Positions 25,201-40,200 of a stretch of DNA of 59,465 nucleotides are shown in pieces; position 1 is the first letter of the stretch, and each line of letters starts with the position of its first letter. The DNA comes from Helochares maculicollis. Lineage: Eukaryota; Arthropoda; Insecta; Coleoptera; Hydrophilidae. The notes beneath the pieces are model-generated. The model worked only from the letters and a program-made list of their open reading frames with translations. It was not told the origin of the DNA and searched no databases. Position numbers and translations under genes: made by a program. The DNA lies in assembly GCA_033557835.1 (NCBI GenBank), contig JAWQRO010000090.1:1-59465 (forward strand). The letters run 5' to 3'.

Positions 25201-28200
25201 AAGGATTAAATTATTACTGTTTCGATTCCGTAGTAGACCTGTTTATTTTCAGAATGTAAAAATTATAGAGCCTGGTACGCTTAAGAACAGACAAACAGAA
25301 TTTACACGGAAACAAGAGGGAGTACTTTTAAAATATATTTAATTGTGTAAAAATTGAGGAGCTGGTTAATTAAAATTATGTTATGAAAGGATTCTGTTTG
25401 GGATTTACATACATTTTCTTTTAAAACTAAGTCGCCTTTTGCTTGAATTAAATACTATATTATAGATTCCTTTAGATTATATCTAGTTGTTCGTGATAAA
25501 ATAGAGACTTTAATTTCTTAGCCAGAAAATCGATTTAAAAGAAAGTAAAATGTAAATGTAATGCCAATAACCTTTGTTGAATCAATAATCTGAGGTACTT
25601 TCCCATTTTATCAAGATAAATTCTTTGCAACAAAAAATATACCATTCAATTTCTAATAAAAATTAAATAATTTGACTTGAGTAATGGGGAAGAATAGATT
25701 TCTTTAGCAACCTGCTACTAGGAAAAAGCGCTTCAAGATCGATATAACGGTTATATAAAAACGACGAACATAGCCCTAACCTAGAAACATGTCCTAGACA
25801 TTCGTCTAAAGTCCAGAGCATCTGGTGTTGTTAATTTGGGTCAGCCAACCCTAAAAGGAGGGTACACTACTGTGCTATAAAAGTAGGCCTCCGCCGAGCC
25901 GTATAGCATGTTAAGGGTTGCTTTAACCCAAATCTCTGGGGAGCCAAGGGCGCCAGCATGAAAACCCACTTTTCGTTTAGACGCACGCGAAATATCATTT
26001 TACAACGGAAATTATGGATTTACTTTAAAATGGCAAACTCCATTGCTGGTTTAATTCATACACCCTGACATTATCTTCGCGTTGCACAAGCCTGATCTTC
26101 ATTTTCCATGCAACTAGATTTGTTTTACGAACCAACATAAAGCCTTGCTTATAAGTTATAAGTTGCTATGATCCTAAATCCACCCAAAAATTGCTGCCGT
26201 TTAAATGCAGACGAGATGGGCATTGAGAATCAGCAGATTCATTTTCCTTGGTGGTGTTTTGTTTTATGTAGGGATACGCAAGGAAGTTATCGAAAGCATT
26301 TTGTTATGTTGGGATATGCAATATTTTTGCTTTACATTATGAGCTATTTAATGGTTTAGGGAAGCATCACGAGAAATTTCGTTGGTGTTTGCGAAAAATA
26401 TGGAAAGCGTATTGCACAAAAACTGAGATTTATTACGTTTGCAGTATGTAGTTTGTGTCGTTTTGCAAGTGTAGAAGCAATACTGATTTAAAAATATAAT
26501 GAGAATATTATACTTACAATATCATGTCCTTGTGTGCCGCCCTTCACAACTTCTGGAGCCATATATTCTATTGTCCCACAGAATGAATAGGCTCTTTGGT
26601 CCGAATTGCCCGACCTGGGCAGTTCTTTGCTGAGACCGAAATCTGTCAAGACTATGTGGCCGTTCTCGTCTACTAAGATATTTTCTAGCTTTATATCTCT
26701 GTAGATTATTCCCAGCTGTAACAAAGAAATAAAGTTGATAAAAATTCTAGATGATTGCTAGCGTTTAAAAAAAACTCGTTATTTTTAGCACTTGTAATGG
26801 TTTTTAAAACATAATTATATTATCCGTTATGGGATGACTTGAATTTATAATTAAATTAATCGCACTTCCAAGCGTTGTAGAAAATAAATGAGATAATAAT
26901 CGCGAATACAATATGGCTAACATTGAAACGTTGAAGTTGCATTAAATTGCATATTAATAATTACATATGCATATTGTATGATAAATTTGAAATTCGTTTA
27001 TATTAAAATTACTGTCGTATTTTGATGAAAAAGAATGAGGGTCATACGGTCACGTGGAATGTTGAAAAAGCGCAAACTTTTTACGCTACTTAGTACGTAA
27101 ACACCAATTATTTCACCAATAAGTGAAATTTTTTAATTAGTTAAGTAAAATCTGCAATTAAAATATTCTTAATGATAATTTCGACATAAAGATGGGGGTA
27201 TAATGAAATAAGGACATATTGTTCATAGGCTTTCACAGAATTCGTCTTTATATATTCATATCTTTGATTGGCTGGATGATATTTACAGAGGCCATATTTG
27301 AACATTGATATAATGCATTTATAAAATATACAAGAAATCTCAATTCTTTGGCTCTTTCAGTTATGAGATGAAGCTTAAAGTATTCAAATATTGTTTGATT
27401 TTTATGTCTAAGTAAATAGTAATGATGACGCTAACTAAAAATAAAAATGGATACTAAAAACATGACTAAGTATAATACAACTGATAAAAAAGTTTTTAAG
27501 AACACTTGTGTTTGGACGCAGTAGATAATTAAGGTGCATTTGCAAATTATATTATTGAATCTGCTAATGGAGTCTATTAGTAAAATAAAGATAATTATGT
27601 GACGTATGTTACATTTACCAAATAGCAGGCTATTTATATAAGCTCATAATTACATTTCGAACTATGTATTACGGTGAAAACTAAATATATACAATATCAT
27701 GAGATACATTTTAAATTTGGATATTATCATTTTGAAATAGCGACCTTAGTGGCATTGGCAACTCGTTCAAGCAAATATAAAATACCGTTTTTATAATTAG
27801 GAAATCATTTTAGGCCCCCAAAATCGCTGGAAAAGCAGTGGACCTATTTTAGGAAATAAATGGTTACGAATGACTCGTGTCAACAAGCACAATTTCACTT
27901 GCAGAAAATAATTACGCAAATTACATGGGGGCTGGTTTATTTTTAGCTCCCCTGTCTCAAACAGATTCGAGGCGTTATGGTAAATGTCATCAGGTTGGTA
28001 CAATTGTCGGTTTTTTCAAAATTGGTATGTTTGAATGCAGATATAAACTTCAGATTTGACAGTTTTAACAAATTTTCCAAGATAGAGTGGGAAACTCCCA
28101 CAGTAAGGTAACACTATCTTATGAAATAATTATTAGAGAATAAAATGTGTCTGGTTCTAAAACTGGTTATGCGAACATAATAATATAATGGCTACTGCAT

Positions 28201-31200
28201 TCATATATTTGTTTAAAATTAGAAACTACATCTAGAGACACATTATTAACAATAGTTTCGAAAAAAAATTTAAATTGAAACAAAGCATTCCATTAAATAA
28301 ATACATAGAACCAAAATCAAAGGCATCAAATATTTAACAAAATTACATTTACTTCATGTATTGAAATTAATGGATGAAGGAAATATCTTGATTTAGTGCA
28401 GTAAATGGGTCTCTTGTTATGAGATATTTGAAAAGCTATAGGGAAAAAGCCCTATTAAATATACTGGTATTAAAAGGTTACTGGTGGCTTTTGTCAGCGT
28501 AGACAGCCATGTGTTAGCCACGGAGGGCAGTGCATGCAGGTTAAGTTGATATTGGGTTTTATCTGGTTGCACCGTAGAGTGTACTGTAGAGGAGTTAATA
28601 TAACACAGTAACAGCTGGCACGTCTGCGATAGCCGGAGGAACTGCCTTACAAATGTAGGGTGGCTTGTTTGTTGGACGACCCCTCCCGCCACGCATACCA
28701 TCACATAGGAGGAAGGATGCCTGCATGGGGTTATTGGATCTTTGCTACAGAAAATATCGAGTTCTACCAGAAACTGTATGCTTTGAGTTGGCAGATAGTT
28801 CTAGAACTGGAAGTTATGCTTGCGGTTAAAAATTTCAAGTTAAGCTAAATAAACCGCAATTTTATTTAAAACTATGCAAAAGAATTTTAAGGTATTGATA
28901 ATGTTGTGAAAAGAATTGCTACTTATAGTATATATTACATTAATAAGATTTTTTTTGCCCAAATTTTAATTATCGGTAAGCTATCATTGATATAAAAGCA
29001 AATAGTCTCCGCTTTATACATAAATCATTATTCAGTGTCTTGATTTAATAAATCAAACTAATTCAAAATACGATAAGTAAGTATCGTTTAATTACCATCC
29101 TAACCTCACAACATGTCCAAGATTGTTTCTATTTCCCCACTACGCGACTGAGACTCTGGATAGATAAGCAAATCGGCGAAAATACCAATGTATTACAATA
29201 TTATCAATGTAAACATTTATTTAATATCTGCGAAGAATAGACTGCCCGTCAGTATATGGGATCAATATCCATTGCCTTCAACTCGTCACTCTTTCGAGCA
29301 ATTCTGTGAACCTGCTGTGCTTTAGCGGTAAATTAAGCTTGTATTATCATTATCTAGCATCCATTCTGAAAACTAAATTGTGTACTTCGGAGTGTCTCCA
29401 TTTAACATTCCCGTATATATATGGTCTACATAAAAGAATCTACAAACAATAAATTAATAGCGCTTCTGGTGCTCCGATCATGTTGAAATTTAGTATCTAT
29501 TGTTTTTTCGTGGCAGTTAAGAGATGTACGCAATTTCAACTCGATGCCTCTATTTCAACGGTTAGTTAAGTTGAAAAAATATCAAACCGGTGGAGGTAAG
29601 CCAGTATTTTTGGTGGCCCTAACTACCTCAAAAGTTGACACAGATCTACCATTTTGTGATAATAGCCGTATGCCAAATTTCATCCATCTCATACGGTCTG
29701 ACCAATATTTTATTTACATACACACAGACAGCCACATGCACAAACATCCTACCACAAATGATCAAAAGGGATTCAAAGACATTCAAAACATGGAGATATG
29801 TCAAAATATGGAGGTCTAATTTTTTCATGATTGCAATACCTTCCCTTTATTATGCATCGTATAGCAATGCCAGAATGTAAAAAAGAATTTTTTTAAAACG
29901 TTAAGGAAGTTGAATATGAATCGCTTAATTCAAATCATTTTAAGCTTGCAGCTTCAATAATTTTTTCCAAGTTTCTATAAACATGACGAAACCAAAAAGC
30001 AAGAAAAAATAAGCACATGTCTCATTATTATCACAGGCTACTGATCATATATGCCAGTGTCAAATTTTTTAGGCTATTGAGCGAAAGTTAAGTGAGCGCT
30101 TGTATCGAAAAAACATAATGTTTAAAAATTTTAGCAAAGTAAACAATTTAATAGTCATTATCACAACGCTTAAAGCAACGGACTCACTTATGTCGCTTAA
30201 CCTAACTAGATACGATTTATGTGGCTACATGTTTAACTTCGCAAATGTTTTGGCCGGTATAAATATTAAAAAAAATATTAAGAAAATATTGTACACTAGA
30301 TCCCCTCATGTACGCATGCAAGCATAATTCGGCTGCACTTTAATTTTGTTATTTGTATAGCTATGGATAAGAAAATGAAGTTAATAAAGTATTTTTAGTT
30401 TTCTGTGGCTAAAGTCTGGCCTTCGATCTACTCTAACCTTCTCAATATAGAATTCAGAAATACAACTGAAAGATAGGATTGCATGATTTTCATAAAAGAA
30501 TATCGATTATTTTATAAGTATGTCTGTCGTCAATAAATACTTTTGAATGAAATAAAGTGGATGCATTATCGCATTATGATTTTCATTTATATTGATTATT
30601 TTTATAACCATAATAAGCAGAAGTTGGTATTTGTATATAAATGTTTACAAAACAAAAATATATCTGGAGGTGATTCTCTTTCTTTTATATGTTAATCTTA
30701 CCTAACAAATCAAGATATAGCCGGGGCAGATACTTTGCCTCTTAATCTACATATAGTAAATTTGTTAAAACGTGAATGTCTGCTATGATCTGCGGGACTG
30801 TTAAATCTACAGTTTCAACAAGATAAAATTATTCAAAGCGACCACAACATCGAAAGTATTCCGAGTCGAGGAACGCGACATCCTTGCGCCCCACAAAAAA
30901 AGCTAGATTAAAAATAGACACCTGTATAGCGACAGTGCAAATAGCTGCAGAAATGCCACATGTATGCGAGAGATGATAATCCTTCGTGCGTGTATCTAAA
31001 CGCACTAATTATCCTTTTTAGCAAATTAGCGAAACATAAAAATGTGCATAATGCAATTAATTCCGTGCAAACAGCAAATTTGTCCTACAGCACGTGTATC
31101 TCGTCGTAAATGTGAAGCGAAACTTTGGTACGCAGCATTGTGCACGTGGAACCTTGAAACTAGTTCAAAATACTCCTACCAACTAACAGGCTTCCACAGT

Positions 31201-34200
31201 GACAAACAACATGATGAACACGGTAACCGAATGCAATCGGATAAGTTGGGCAATAAAGAGAATCACATCATATTCTACGTATTGTTGCAGTAAAAGCAAA
31301 ATAATTCTTGAAAACCGATCAGGAAGCATCCACTTCGATGCTGTGAACATGTAGAAATGAGAAACCCATTTAGATCGCCGACTTCTGGGGAGGTGGGGTT
31401 TTCAGAGGTTTCGATTTACAATAACTTTTTAATTAAGATAAACGCAAATCTCATACTCTGGAAATAATCAAACCTTTCAGATACTTTGTTAATATTTATC
31501 CGACCGCGATCGTTGAAATAAAACATTGATATTCCAGGCTATTCCTAAGCCGCCCAACTACCCCAAAGGGTAGCTTATGAATTTACATTTATCAATCTTT
31601 CCTCCAGTGCAGCGAATATTTAATTTAATTGATTGTCAAATAGCATTTGTGCAGTCGCTGGTTTTGTCTCCCCTAAACACGTAAATAGCAGCCATTTATG
31701 TTGCGCGAACGTATTTGCACATATATTTGGATTTTTGCATTTTTATTGCCTTTTTGATACCACAATGACAAATAATTGCTGCAATGAATTACGCTAATTG
31801 TGCTGTTCAAAGATAATTCATTATCATGTTTGTTACCTGCATTGGACAGAAAACGTTATATTTTTAGTACAGTCTGTACTGAAGTAACTAAAGCGCATGA
31901 ACAGTAAAGCTGATAACACCCAGCGCTGCTTATAAATAAATGTTATTTGGATTGTCCTCTTAATCGAGTTTTCCCTTTTATTTAAACTGGAATGTCCAAT
32001 AAGATATCCGCTATCATTTGCTGTAGCATTCCTGAAATGCATGAATCATTTGACTATATTAATTTAACTAGAAACTTTATGGCGCATTTTATTTGTCCGA
32101 CGGATTGTGCTGCATTTTTTAAATAGAAGGTAGAAAAGAGTTTTGCCGAGTCAGCTATTTTAGTATATGATTTTGCGTATAGGATTTTGACCCGAAATGA
32201 TAAATAATTAATTTTCTTGGACAATTGCAAACGTTTCCGTTCAACAATTTTAGTAAGTGCTCCAAAAGCACCAAACAAAGCCACGTGGCGAATACGCCGA
32301 AACCGTTCAAACTGTTTCCATGCAAAATGTTTTGCGTGAATAATTTTAATGGCAACAGTTTGATCGCGCGCCACTTGTTTTTGGCTTTATAACCTTTCGA
32401 GATAGAGCAAAAACTCCGTGTCTGATTTTATAAATATTTCTGTAAACGAGCCGATGACCTGCGAAATGTGCAATTCAACAATGTTTTCGCGAAGCCAATG
32501 CGGAGTTACATTTTATTTATTTTTCTTTATAAACATGCAAGCATTATTATTTTACTTATCCGAGGACAAGTTTATTTATAAATTACAAACAACCTTTATT
32601 TGTACTTTTCGCGTTTGTCGTACATATTAACAAATTTAAATTCCAACATTTTCTTGCAGTCTTCAGTGAAATTGTGGAAAATGATGATTAATTGTTGCAA
32701 TATCATGTGCTAATACTGGCTTGATTTGCTGTTATCATTGCAGCTATTTGCAATATTTTCAAAGAACGTTTAAATTGTAAGTAGCAATCAGAAATGTATG
32801 AAACAAGTTACTAATATTGTCTAAATGTAAGCAAGTTCGTTAATTTTGTTGTCTATTGGTCACAGCTAAACTAATGCTCGTTTGAGTAAACGAAACGATG
32901 CAGTTGCATGTATTTCACGACTCCATAAATGATAAATTTACAAGCATTCAACTGATTATTAAATAACATTAGTTTAGCACGTGTGGATTCGTTAAATAGT
33001 CTTTTGTTGTAGAAAGTGTTTATGGAGGCATACAAAGTATATTGACACTTGTGGATTTATGACTGTAAGCAATTCTCAAAGATTAAGATAAAGAAGCGTA
33101 TGCATTTCGAATTAATCGTGCTAGAAAGCGCTGCTCTATGGGAAATAAATGATTAGAATGTTAAAAATCAGTGCAATTAAGAAATATTCGCAATTACTGT
33201 ATAGCCGCAAATAAAGAATGGCTGCAATACACATTGTGCCGGATAAACAATCAGAACAAGAAATAGTGTTATTGTTGGGAATTATAAGGATGAAATATGA
33301 AGATCTATTAAGATATATTGTTAATTTTCAGCACGACTTGAACGCTATAAATCTAAGCAATTGTTGTTTAAACTAAGCAGTATCATGTAGATGTAGAATT
33401 GTAGAAGTATTGCGACTTATATTACTTGTAAATATGATTGTGTAAAATTAAAAAAAATTAGATGAATCGAAACGTACTTTATCTAACTGGCTTATAAAAA
33501 TGAAGGTTGAAACTATGTGCTTGCCGGAGATCACGGTTATGTAATAATACTTTAAAATATGGCGTAATTACGGTTTTAAGCCATTTACGCGGTTGTAATA
33601 AGAAATAATAAAATGCATTTTACAAAATTGTTTGTTCAATATTTAAAAAAAGTGCTAAGCCTATTCGAGCAACATTCAGCTTCACCAGTTCACGTAGAAT
33701 TCAAGTTTATGTATTTCCCGAGAGTATTTATTTGTTGAACAATACCAAGTAAAGGAGAAATAACCAGATCTGAAGGTTATGAGATACTATGCGTTGATAG
33801 TAAGGTTGTGAAATAATTTTAACAAACTTACGTGCAATTAGTGTATACGATTGTAAAATCGCATTAGTATTATGTACCATCAAAGTAAATTATGATGGTA
33901 TCACAAATAGGAGCATGGGTGAGCTTTACTAGTATACCGATACGCAATCACCGTGATATGCCGTCAGAATGAAGGTTTTGGAGTCATGAAACAAAATATT
34001 CCATCGCTGTTCGTAAGGGTTAGAGGTCTTTAACCCTTATGTATATTTCTCTCTTTAGTCCCACCATTTATCGAATAGAATTGTCCCAATGTTGATATTG
34101 TGAATACATTCGGCAATACACGAAATTTATGAATTAGATGGTATAAGTGAGATCTCCATTTAATTTTCAAGTAGTGTAATGACAAATTAAGTTGTTTAAA

Positions 34201-37200
34201 TTAATATTAAGTTTTATTAGCAATTCTATCAATTTTTATATCATAGTCGTTTAACAACGTCCTGATATAAATATACCAGTTTCTATCGGAATAATGGCGA
34301 GTACTAAGCATGCTTTATTCGTAGTCTAGAATCAATATGTATGTTTTCAGCAATATTACCATGTCGTTTAATTTGCAAAATGCAAATGAAAATGCGTCCA
34401 TGAAAGTAAGTAACGAGTCCAATTATTACAAAACCGTTCTACTTTTTTTCATTGAAATTAGTACATTAGCGCAAGTAAATATTGTATGAAGATTACTAAG
34501 GAAATGCCGCTCCGTTTAAATGTTAAATAAGTCGATTGGTTAAACTTTCAGATAACAATGCAGCATATCTACGTATACAGTGTATGAAGGAACACAATTG
34601 AAAATCAATTAATTTAGTTTAAAATAGGGGACATGTGTCTTGTTAGCTGTTACTGTGAATTGCATAAATTGACACTTGCTTGTTTATTAAGTTTGTTCAT
34701 TAGTAATGATTCTATTAATTTTGTTGGCTCTAAATTGAAATCGGCGTGTAACGTATGGCAATTACGGCGAAGACTTCCTCGTTAAAACACAATATTCATG
34801 ATTTACCTTGGTAAATAAATTTTTTCAGTCAAGGTTAATTTGTTAAAAATTTTTACTTTCGCATTTACAATAAGCGTTGAAAAATCAAAAAGCGCGCGTG
34901 GCTCATGAATACTTCCTTAATTGAATGAGAATTAATAAGAAAATTATTTTAAATTAACGAAAATAATGACTGACTTTAAGTTGATTAAAATAAATAATCA
35001 TACTGTTCATTATTATAATTATTTTGATTGTTGTCGCAATTATGAATATTTATAGTTTTATTTAATATTAGATTAAGATAAACGATTTATTTCATTTCAT
35101 TTATGGTGTAGCTTTCACTTAGATGCTACAATCAATTTCTGGTGTGTCCTACTTAGATGAAGCATTTACGTATTTTATTGTTGAATTTTTAAAAATGATT
35201 GCAAATAAATGTAAATAGTCTTTGTTTATATATTTACATTTAAAATTGCGATATCAACAATCTTGCTGTTCTTCATAGCTTAGGTTAATTTACTCATGGC
35301 TGCGCAAAAAGCCTTGGGTTTATAGATGATTCTTCAATAATAGTTTGAAAACGTGAACAGGAATTAATTTTGCAAGCTTTTCGGCATAGTTTACGTTTAC
35401 CACTAATAGCAGAAACTATTACTTGCCCAAAAAGAACAAGAAGTATAGATTTCTAACGGCTCTAATACTGATGATATTAATCATAAAAATTCAAGAATAC
35501 AAAAGCTTTCAAAAATTGTATTTAAACTTAAATAACTTGCGCAATAGATTCAATGGGTTACAGGTTAAAAACGACAACGTCATGACCTTCAATGTGTATA
35601 AGCAAAATGTTCAATTTGCAGCACCACGAACTTGAGTTCTTAGTATTTAAAATTGATCGACAATTATTGCAATGCGTGATTGCTAGCAAAATGAAGCGTA
35701 TGATAATAATAAGTAAGACATAATTAAACACTTTGTTATGATTTGTTTGAAGAAAAACTATTAAGCGATTTACACGTAAAACTCATACCGAGCAATTAGC
35801 GTTCATTATTCTTATAATTTGCAATTAGGAATTTTCTAGAAAGTTGAAGCGCCTTGGGTTGTTTGCTGGCTACAGTACGGAAAGCGAGGGAAAAAACAAG
35901 TTATCAATATATGGCCTATCGGAAATTATTTCTAATGCACGAAAAATATCACAAAAGAGAATACCACAAAACAGATATGATAAGGTCACAGTACGGACAA
36001 CATGTTACGCTAGTCTCAAGGTTGACAACAAATGTGTTCTTTGAACGAACAAAATATTCACCTTTCCCACTCCAATTTACTAAATTTGAATGTCTATCGT
36101 CCAAAATGTCTGGCATGTATAAATGCATATTTAGTTTTCCCTTAAATTTTACTCCTAAATAGGTATTTAGAATCTGCATTGCCTATTCGTATGATCAAAT
36201 ATTATTGAGAATTTCAAAGCGATGAAGTAGATAGTCAAATATAGGTTCGTTAACTTTTGTTGATTCTTTATAGTGCCAAAGTTCAATGCTATTCATTTCG
36301 ATATAAATATGTATGTATTGTAAACAAAAACCAACAGTTGAAGATGAAATGAAGTTTGAGGCATTTTATCAAAACTCTGCGTAGGAAATTTGTGTGCAAC
36401 CTTGGTATTACATGAACTGATATAGTCGTAATAAATGCAACGAATTGGTAAATATAGATTAAAAAACTAAATGTATCAAAATAAAAATCCAAATCTCATG
36501 AACCGATACATATGTTTTTAATCGGAATATTTGATATTAAGAAACATAATATTGAGTGCATAAGCTTGGCCTACGGATTTGGGTTAGATCCTTTGCTGTA
36601 TACATTTTAAAACGAAATTGTGACTATTAAATTGCAATATATTACAATTTAGGAACAGCGTCCTTCATAAATAATACGCGTAAAATTTGCTACATTGATA
36701 TCTAAACCAAGCTGCAACTTATTTCGCTTTCATTATAATTCCAACCTATAAAAATTAATTTTAATAACACATGATAGATTTATCAGCAGTTTTTATCTGC
36801 GTCATTATTTACAGCTTTATCATTACAAGTATATTATTTTCTTAAAATGCATAAAACTTTATTTAAAAAATAAAACATATTATTAGCACAATTTATTACA
36901 AGAGTCATGTTTAATAGGTATTCCAATGATAAACATTATCTGGAAATGTATTCTGTTAATATTAATTAGACGCTTATTTAATTCACGTTTACTATTACTT
37001 TTGTGCATTATATAATGTTATTTAAAAAGAGCGATTCACATATTTCTACACTAAATTGGGAACGTAAATTACAAGAATAACTTTAGCAGGAGTTTGCAAA
37101 TAATGAAACTAAGTTTTCCGAGAAAATACCGGACTTTCATCGATAATGCTATAGAATTGCTGGAAGTTTGAACAGAAAGAGCTTTCTGAATCAGTTAAAA

Positions 37201-40200
37201 GCCCGTTCCTGGAACGCATCAGTTTCAGATAGCACAGAAATGTAACTTGAATCGTACATAATATTATAATTTACTTTTCCAAATTACATTGCCCAATGTC
37301 TGCAGTTTAAATCACAATTTCGGAAGTATAGCAATATTTATATGCGATAATTATGTTCGAAATTTGACTTTTTATCATTTATTGTTTTGCTTCACTACAC
37401 TATGCCATAAAAATGTACTTAGCTCAATTTCATTTATATTCCTTATATTACAGTTTTCAATATGAAGAATATTACATTTTTCAATACTGCAAAACAATTA
37501 TAAATAAAATAATAAGTTGTATTAATATACCTTGTAATAAGTTATTTACCCAATTTTTAATATATAGTATTACTCATATTAATACCATAAAGATGATGAT
37601 AGCAAACAATAAAAACTGGTTCAGTACAGCATTTTGACTAATCTCAAAAAATTTGCTCTATATTAAGTGCTTCTATTATTATTTTTAAAAACAATTATTT
37701 ATAGAAAAGACGAGATGAAATTAAGTTCAGTACACATGTGAATAGTCTACCAACACTACATTTAATATTAAACTAATAAATTTAAAAATTTCCGTGAAAA
37801 TAGTTATGCTGAGACATTATTAAAATGTTGATATAATAGTTATACAGAAATCGCGTCGTTATATTAAATATTGACAATCATAATAAGTGTTAAATGTTTC
37901 TTTGTATCAAGAAGTGTTGAACAATACAAATCTATATATCTACAATATTCTGGCCTTGGCTATTCACCAAGAAGTGATGAGTAAGTAAAATTCCTATCAG
38001 GTAAGTAGACTTTGTTCTAAAAAGCAAATCGAGTATAATCTAGACACTACAATTCTTGAGAAAACTACTTCTTATATCCTAAGTGTATGGCAAGTAAGAA
38101 AAGGTGCAAACAATTAAAAATTTAGGTGAAAGTCACAGCAGATTAAGTCGTAAAATCAAGATTTTAGATTAAGCCCAACAAAATCGCACAGCGACAAAAT
38201 TTATATAACAATAACGCCATTAACGGCGGAGTAAGGACAAACCTACCGTTACTTTGACATTATGTAGTCGTAGATAAGTATAAAAGTCAAACAAAAACCT
38301 CAATGGTATTTAAGTGCATACGAGAGTACATACAGCAACTTGTTAGTAAGGTCGCGAATATTTTGGCAAATTAGTAGACAAGGTCATGCAACTTGCGCAG
38401 GACGTTTTTATTGCATAGTTTATGCACGTCGAGAATTGAATATATAAATTTCATAATAATCACTCACACTCCATGCAAAGCATCCTTGAAATAAAAATGT
38501 TTATTTTTATGAGATGAGGCCAGGTTATGCTCTTACGTGCATCTTTGCAAGCCATGGAAGTGTGTCCTAGTTATTCAAGTGAACACAAGTTGCAGTTACA
38601 GTTTGCATATTTATGAAGCAAATCAAACTGCTGTACGGCCGTTAAAAATCCATAATGATTTCGAAAAACAAATTTTATGAACAAAGCGAGTCCATTAACT
38701 CTTTGAATTTAATTAGTGTTTTTGTGTGTGATACAAACACATTTGATTCCACAATATCTTTGTGAAATAGATTAAATATAAGACTAGATAAAATTATTCA
38801 AAATTCATGTTGAGTTCGAAATGACATAGTTGTCGTTGCTTTTTGAACCTGTGATATCTATATTAGGAATAGCTTAGTTTTTTGTTGCCAGAATTCGTGT
38901 GTGAAAAGTGTTATGTTAAATAAAAACTTGATATACATTGGCAAATGAAGACAACCGCATCTAAAACATTTGAGTTACGTAAATATCTTGCAACATTACA
39001 GTTCTTAACATGAAATTTTATTTATGAATACTTTTACGAACAAAAACTGCAGTCAAAACTATACTAATTAAATTTACACTGTAAAATATATATTTATTCA
39101 AAAATTCAAATTGTTTCTTTTGGCACAAAAACCCGCATTTTGCAAATAAATTTCTAATCCTATTAATAGCTCAGTTATTGAACCGTCTTCGCCTTGATAT
39201 AAATTATTTTGTATATTTACGCTAACTTCAATTAATGGCAAGTTCCAGGACGCAACAACATGTTTGGAAATACTAGACGAAATTTCTAAACAAAACACCT
39301 ATTACCCCTTCTAACCATATTACGATTCATAATCCAATTATGCCTATCGACCTGTTTATATAGCGAAATATTTAGAATTATTTCCTACAATCTCATGTTG
39401 GAGACAAAAGGGAGAAGTAGAGTGTGACCTAAATACCGTCTGTGCATTTTACTGTTGCTATCCTCATATAATTCTCCCTCTTTACTGCTCTCTATTCGCA
39501 GTCTTTTCTTGTTCCTCTTTAAATTTGTGCAAATTATATCATAATAAGTCTCACTCTTTTAGCAAATTGAAGTAGAAAAACAAATAAAATTATTATCGTG
39601 TAACTATAGTTACTTTCTCTAAATAGAACGGATGTTCTGCATTACAAAATTAGAATTGTCGGGTGTACTTACGAACGGAGAAAAATATGTTGTATAGAAA
39701 CTGGTTCGCACCAAATTTTTGGCGTTTACTAAAAATTAACAGTTCTAATAAGTATCAGTTAGCATATATTCAGCCTTGGAGAGGCATCTTTTTATATTGA
39801 AATGGAACAGGCTCTTTTTTGACGTGAATGTTAAAAGCAATCGTATATTTCAAAACGATGCTAATAATTATATTTTTATCAATTGCATATTAAATCATAG
39901 TCACGCTTTTCCTCAATGCGCTGATTATATTTTTACTCAAATATTGATTATATTGTACCGATTAAATTAAGCTCAAGTGCAATTTCTAATTTTAATCAAT
40001 ATTTTTCTGAATGTATTTTATTTTACTGTAGGCATAATTTTTAAGCATTTCATTTTAATCATTCAATTGATATTTTACTGTCTATTTACCGATTTTATAA
40101 AATTATGATTCCACTACATAGAATATAATTTCCCTAGGCTTCAAGTCATCTGAGCTCTATTCATAATGAACTTCTTAATGTAGAAATCTAAGTAATAAAC

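Larger units (their letters stand above)
17485..26517 (-). other. MSK intron 5 (9.0 kb)
   Basis: Donor GTAAGT, acceptor TTTCAG. It contains a minus-strand ATG ORF at 19259-18996, a plus-strand LINE remnant at 19880-20860, a GC-richer patch near 22190-22660 and a TATA-containing island at 25760-26000. The remainder is AT-rich with no recognisable gene. Confidence 0.9.

Noticed and set aside
29401..29415. Inverted 12-mer shared with retroposon copy 1 (ACATTCCCGTAT)
   Set aside because: The match does not extend on either side, so it is likely chance.
32054..32374. 106-codon minus-strand ORF in intron 4 (VARDQTVAIKII start)
   Set aside because: The AIKII string hints at a kinase Lys motif, but there is no glycine loop before it and nothing kinase-like after it; it also lacks an ATG.
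35023..35040. Resemblance to miR-315 (TTTTGATTGTTG)
   Set aside because: Short match only, with no convincing precursor fold.
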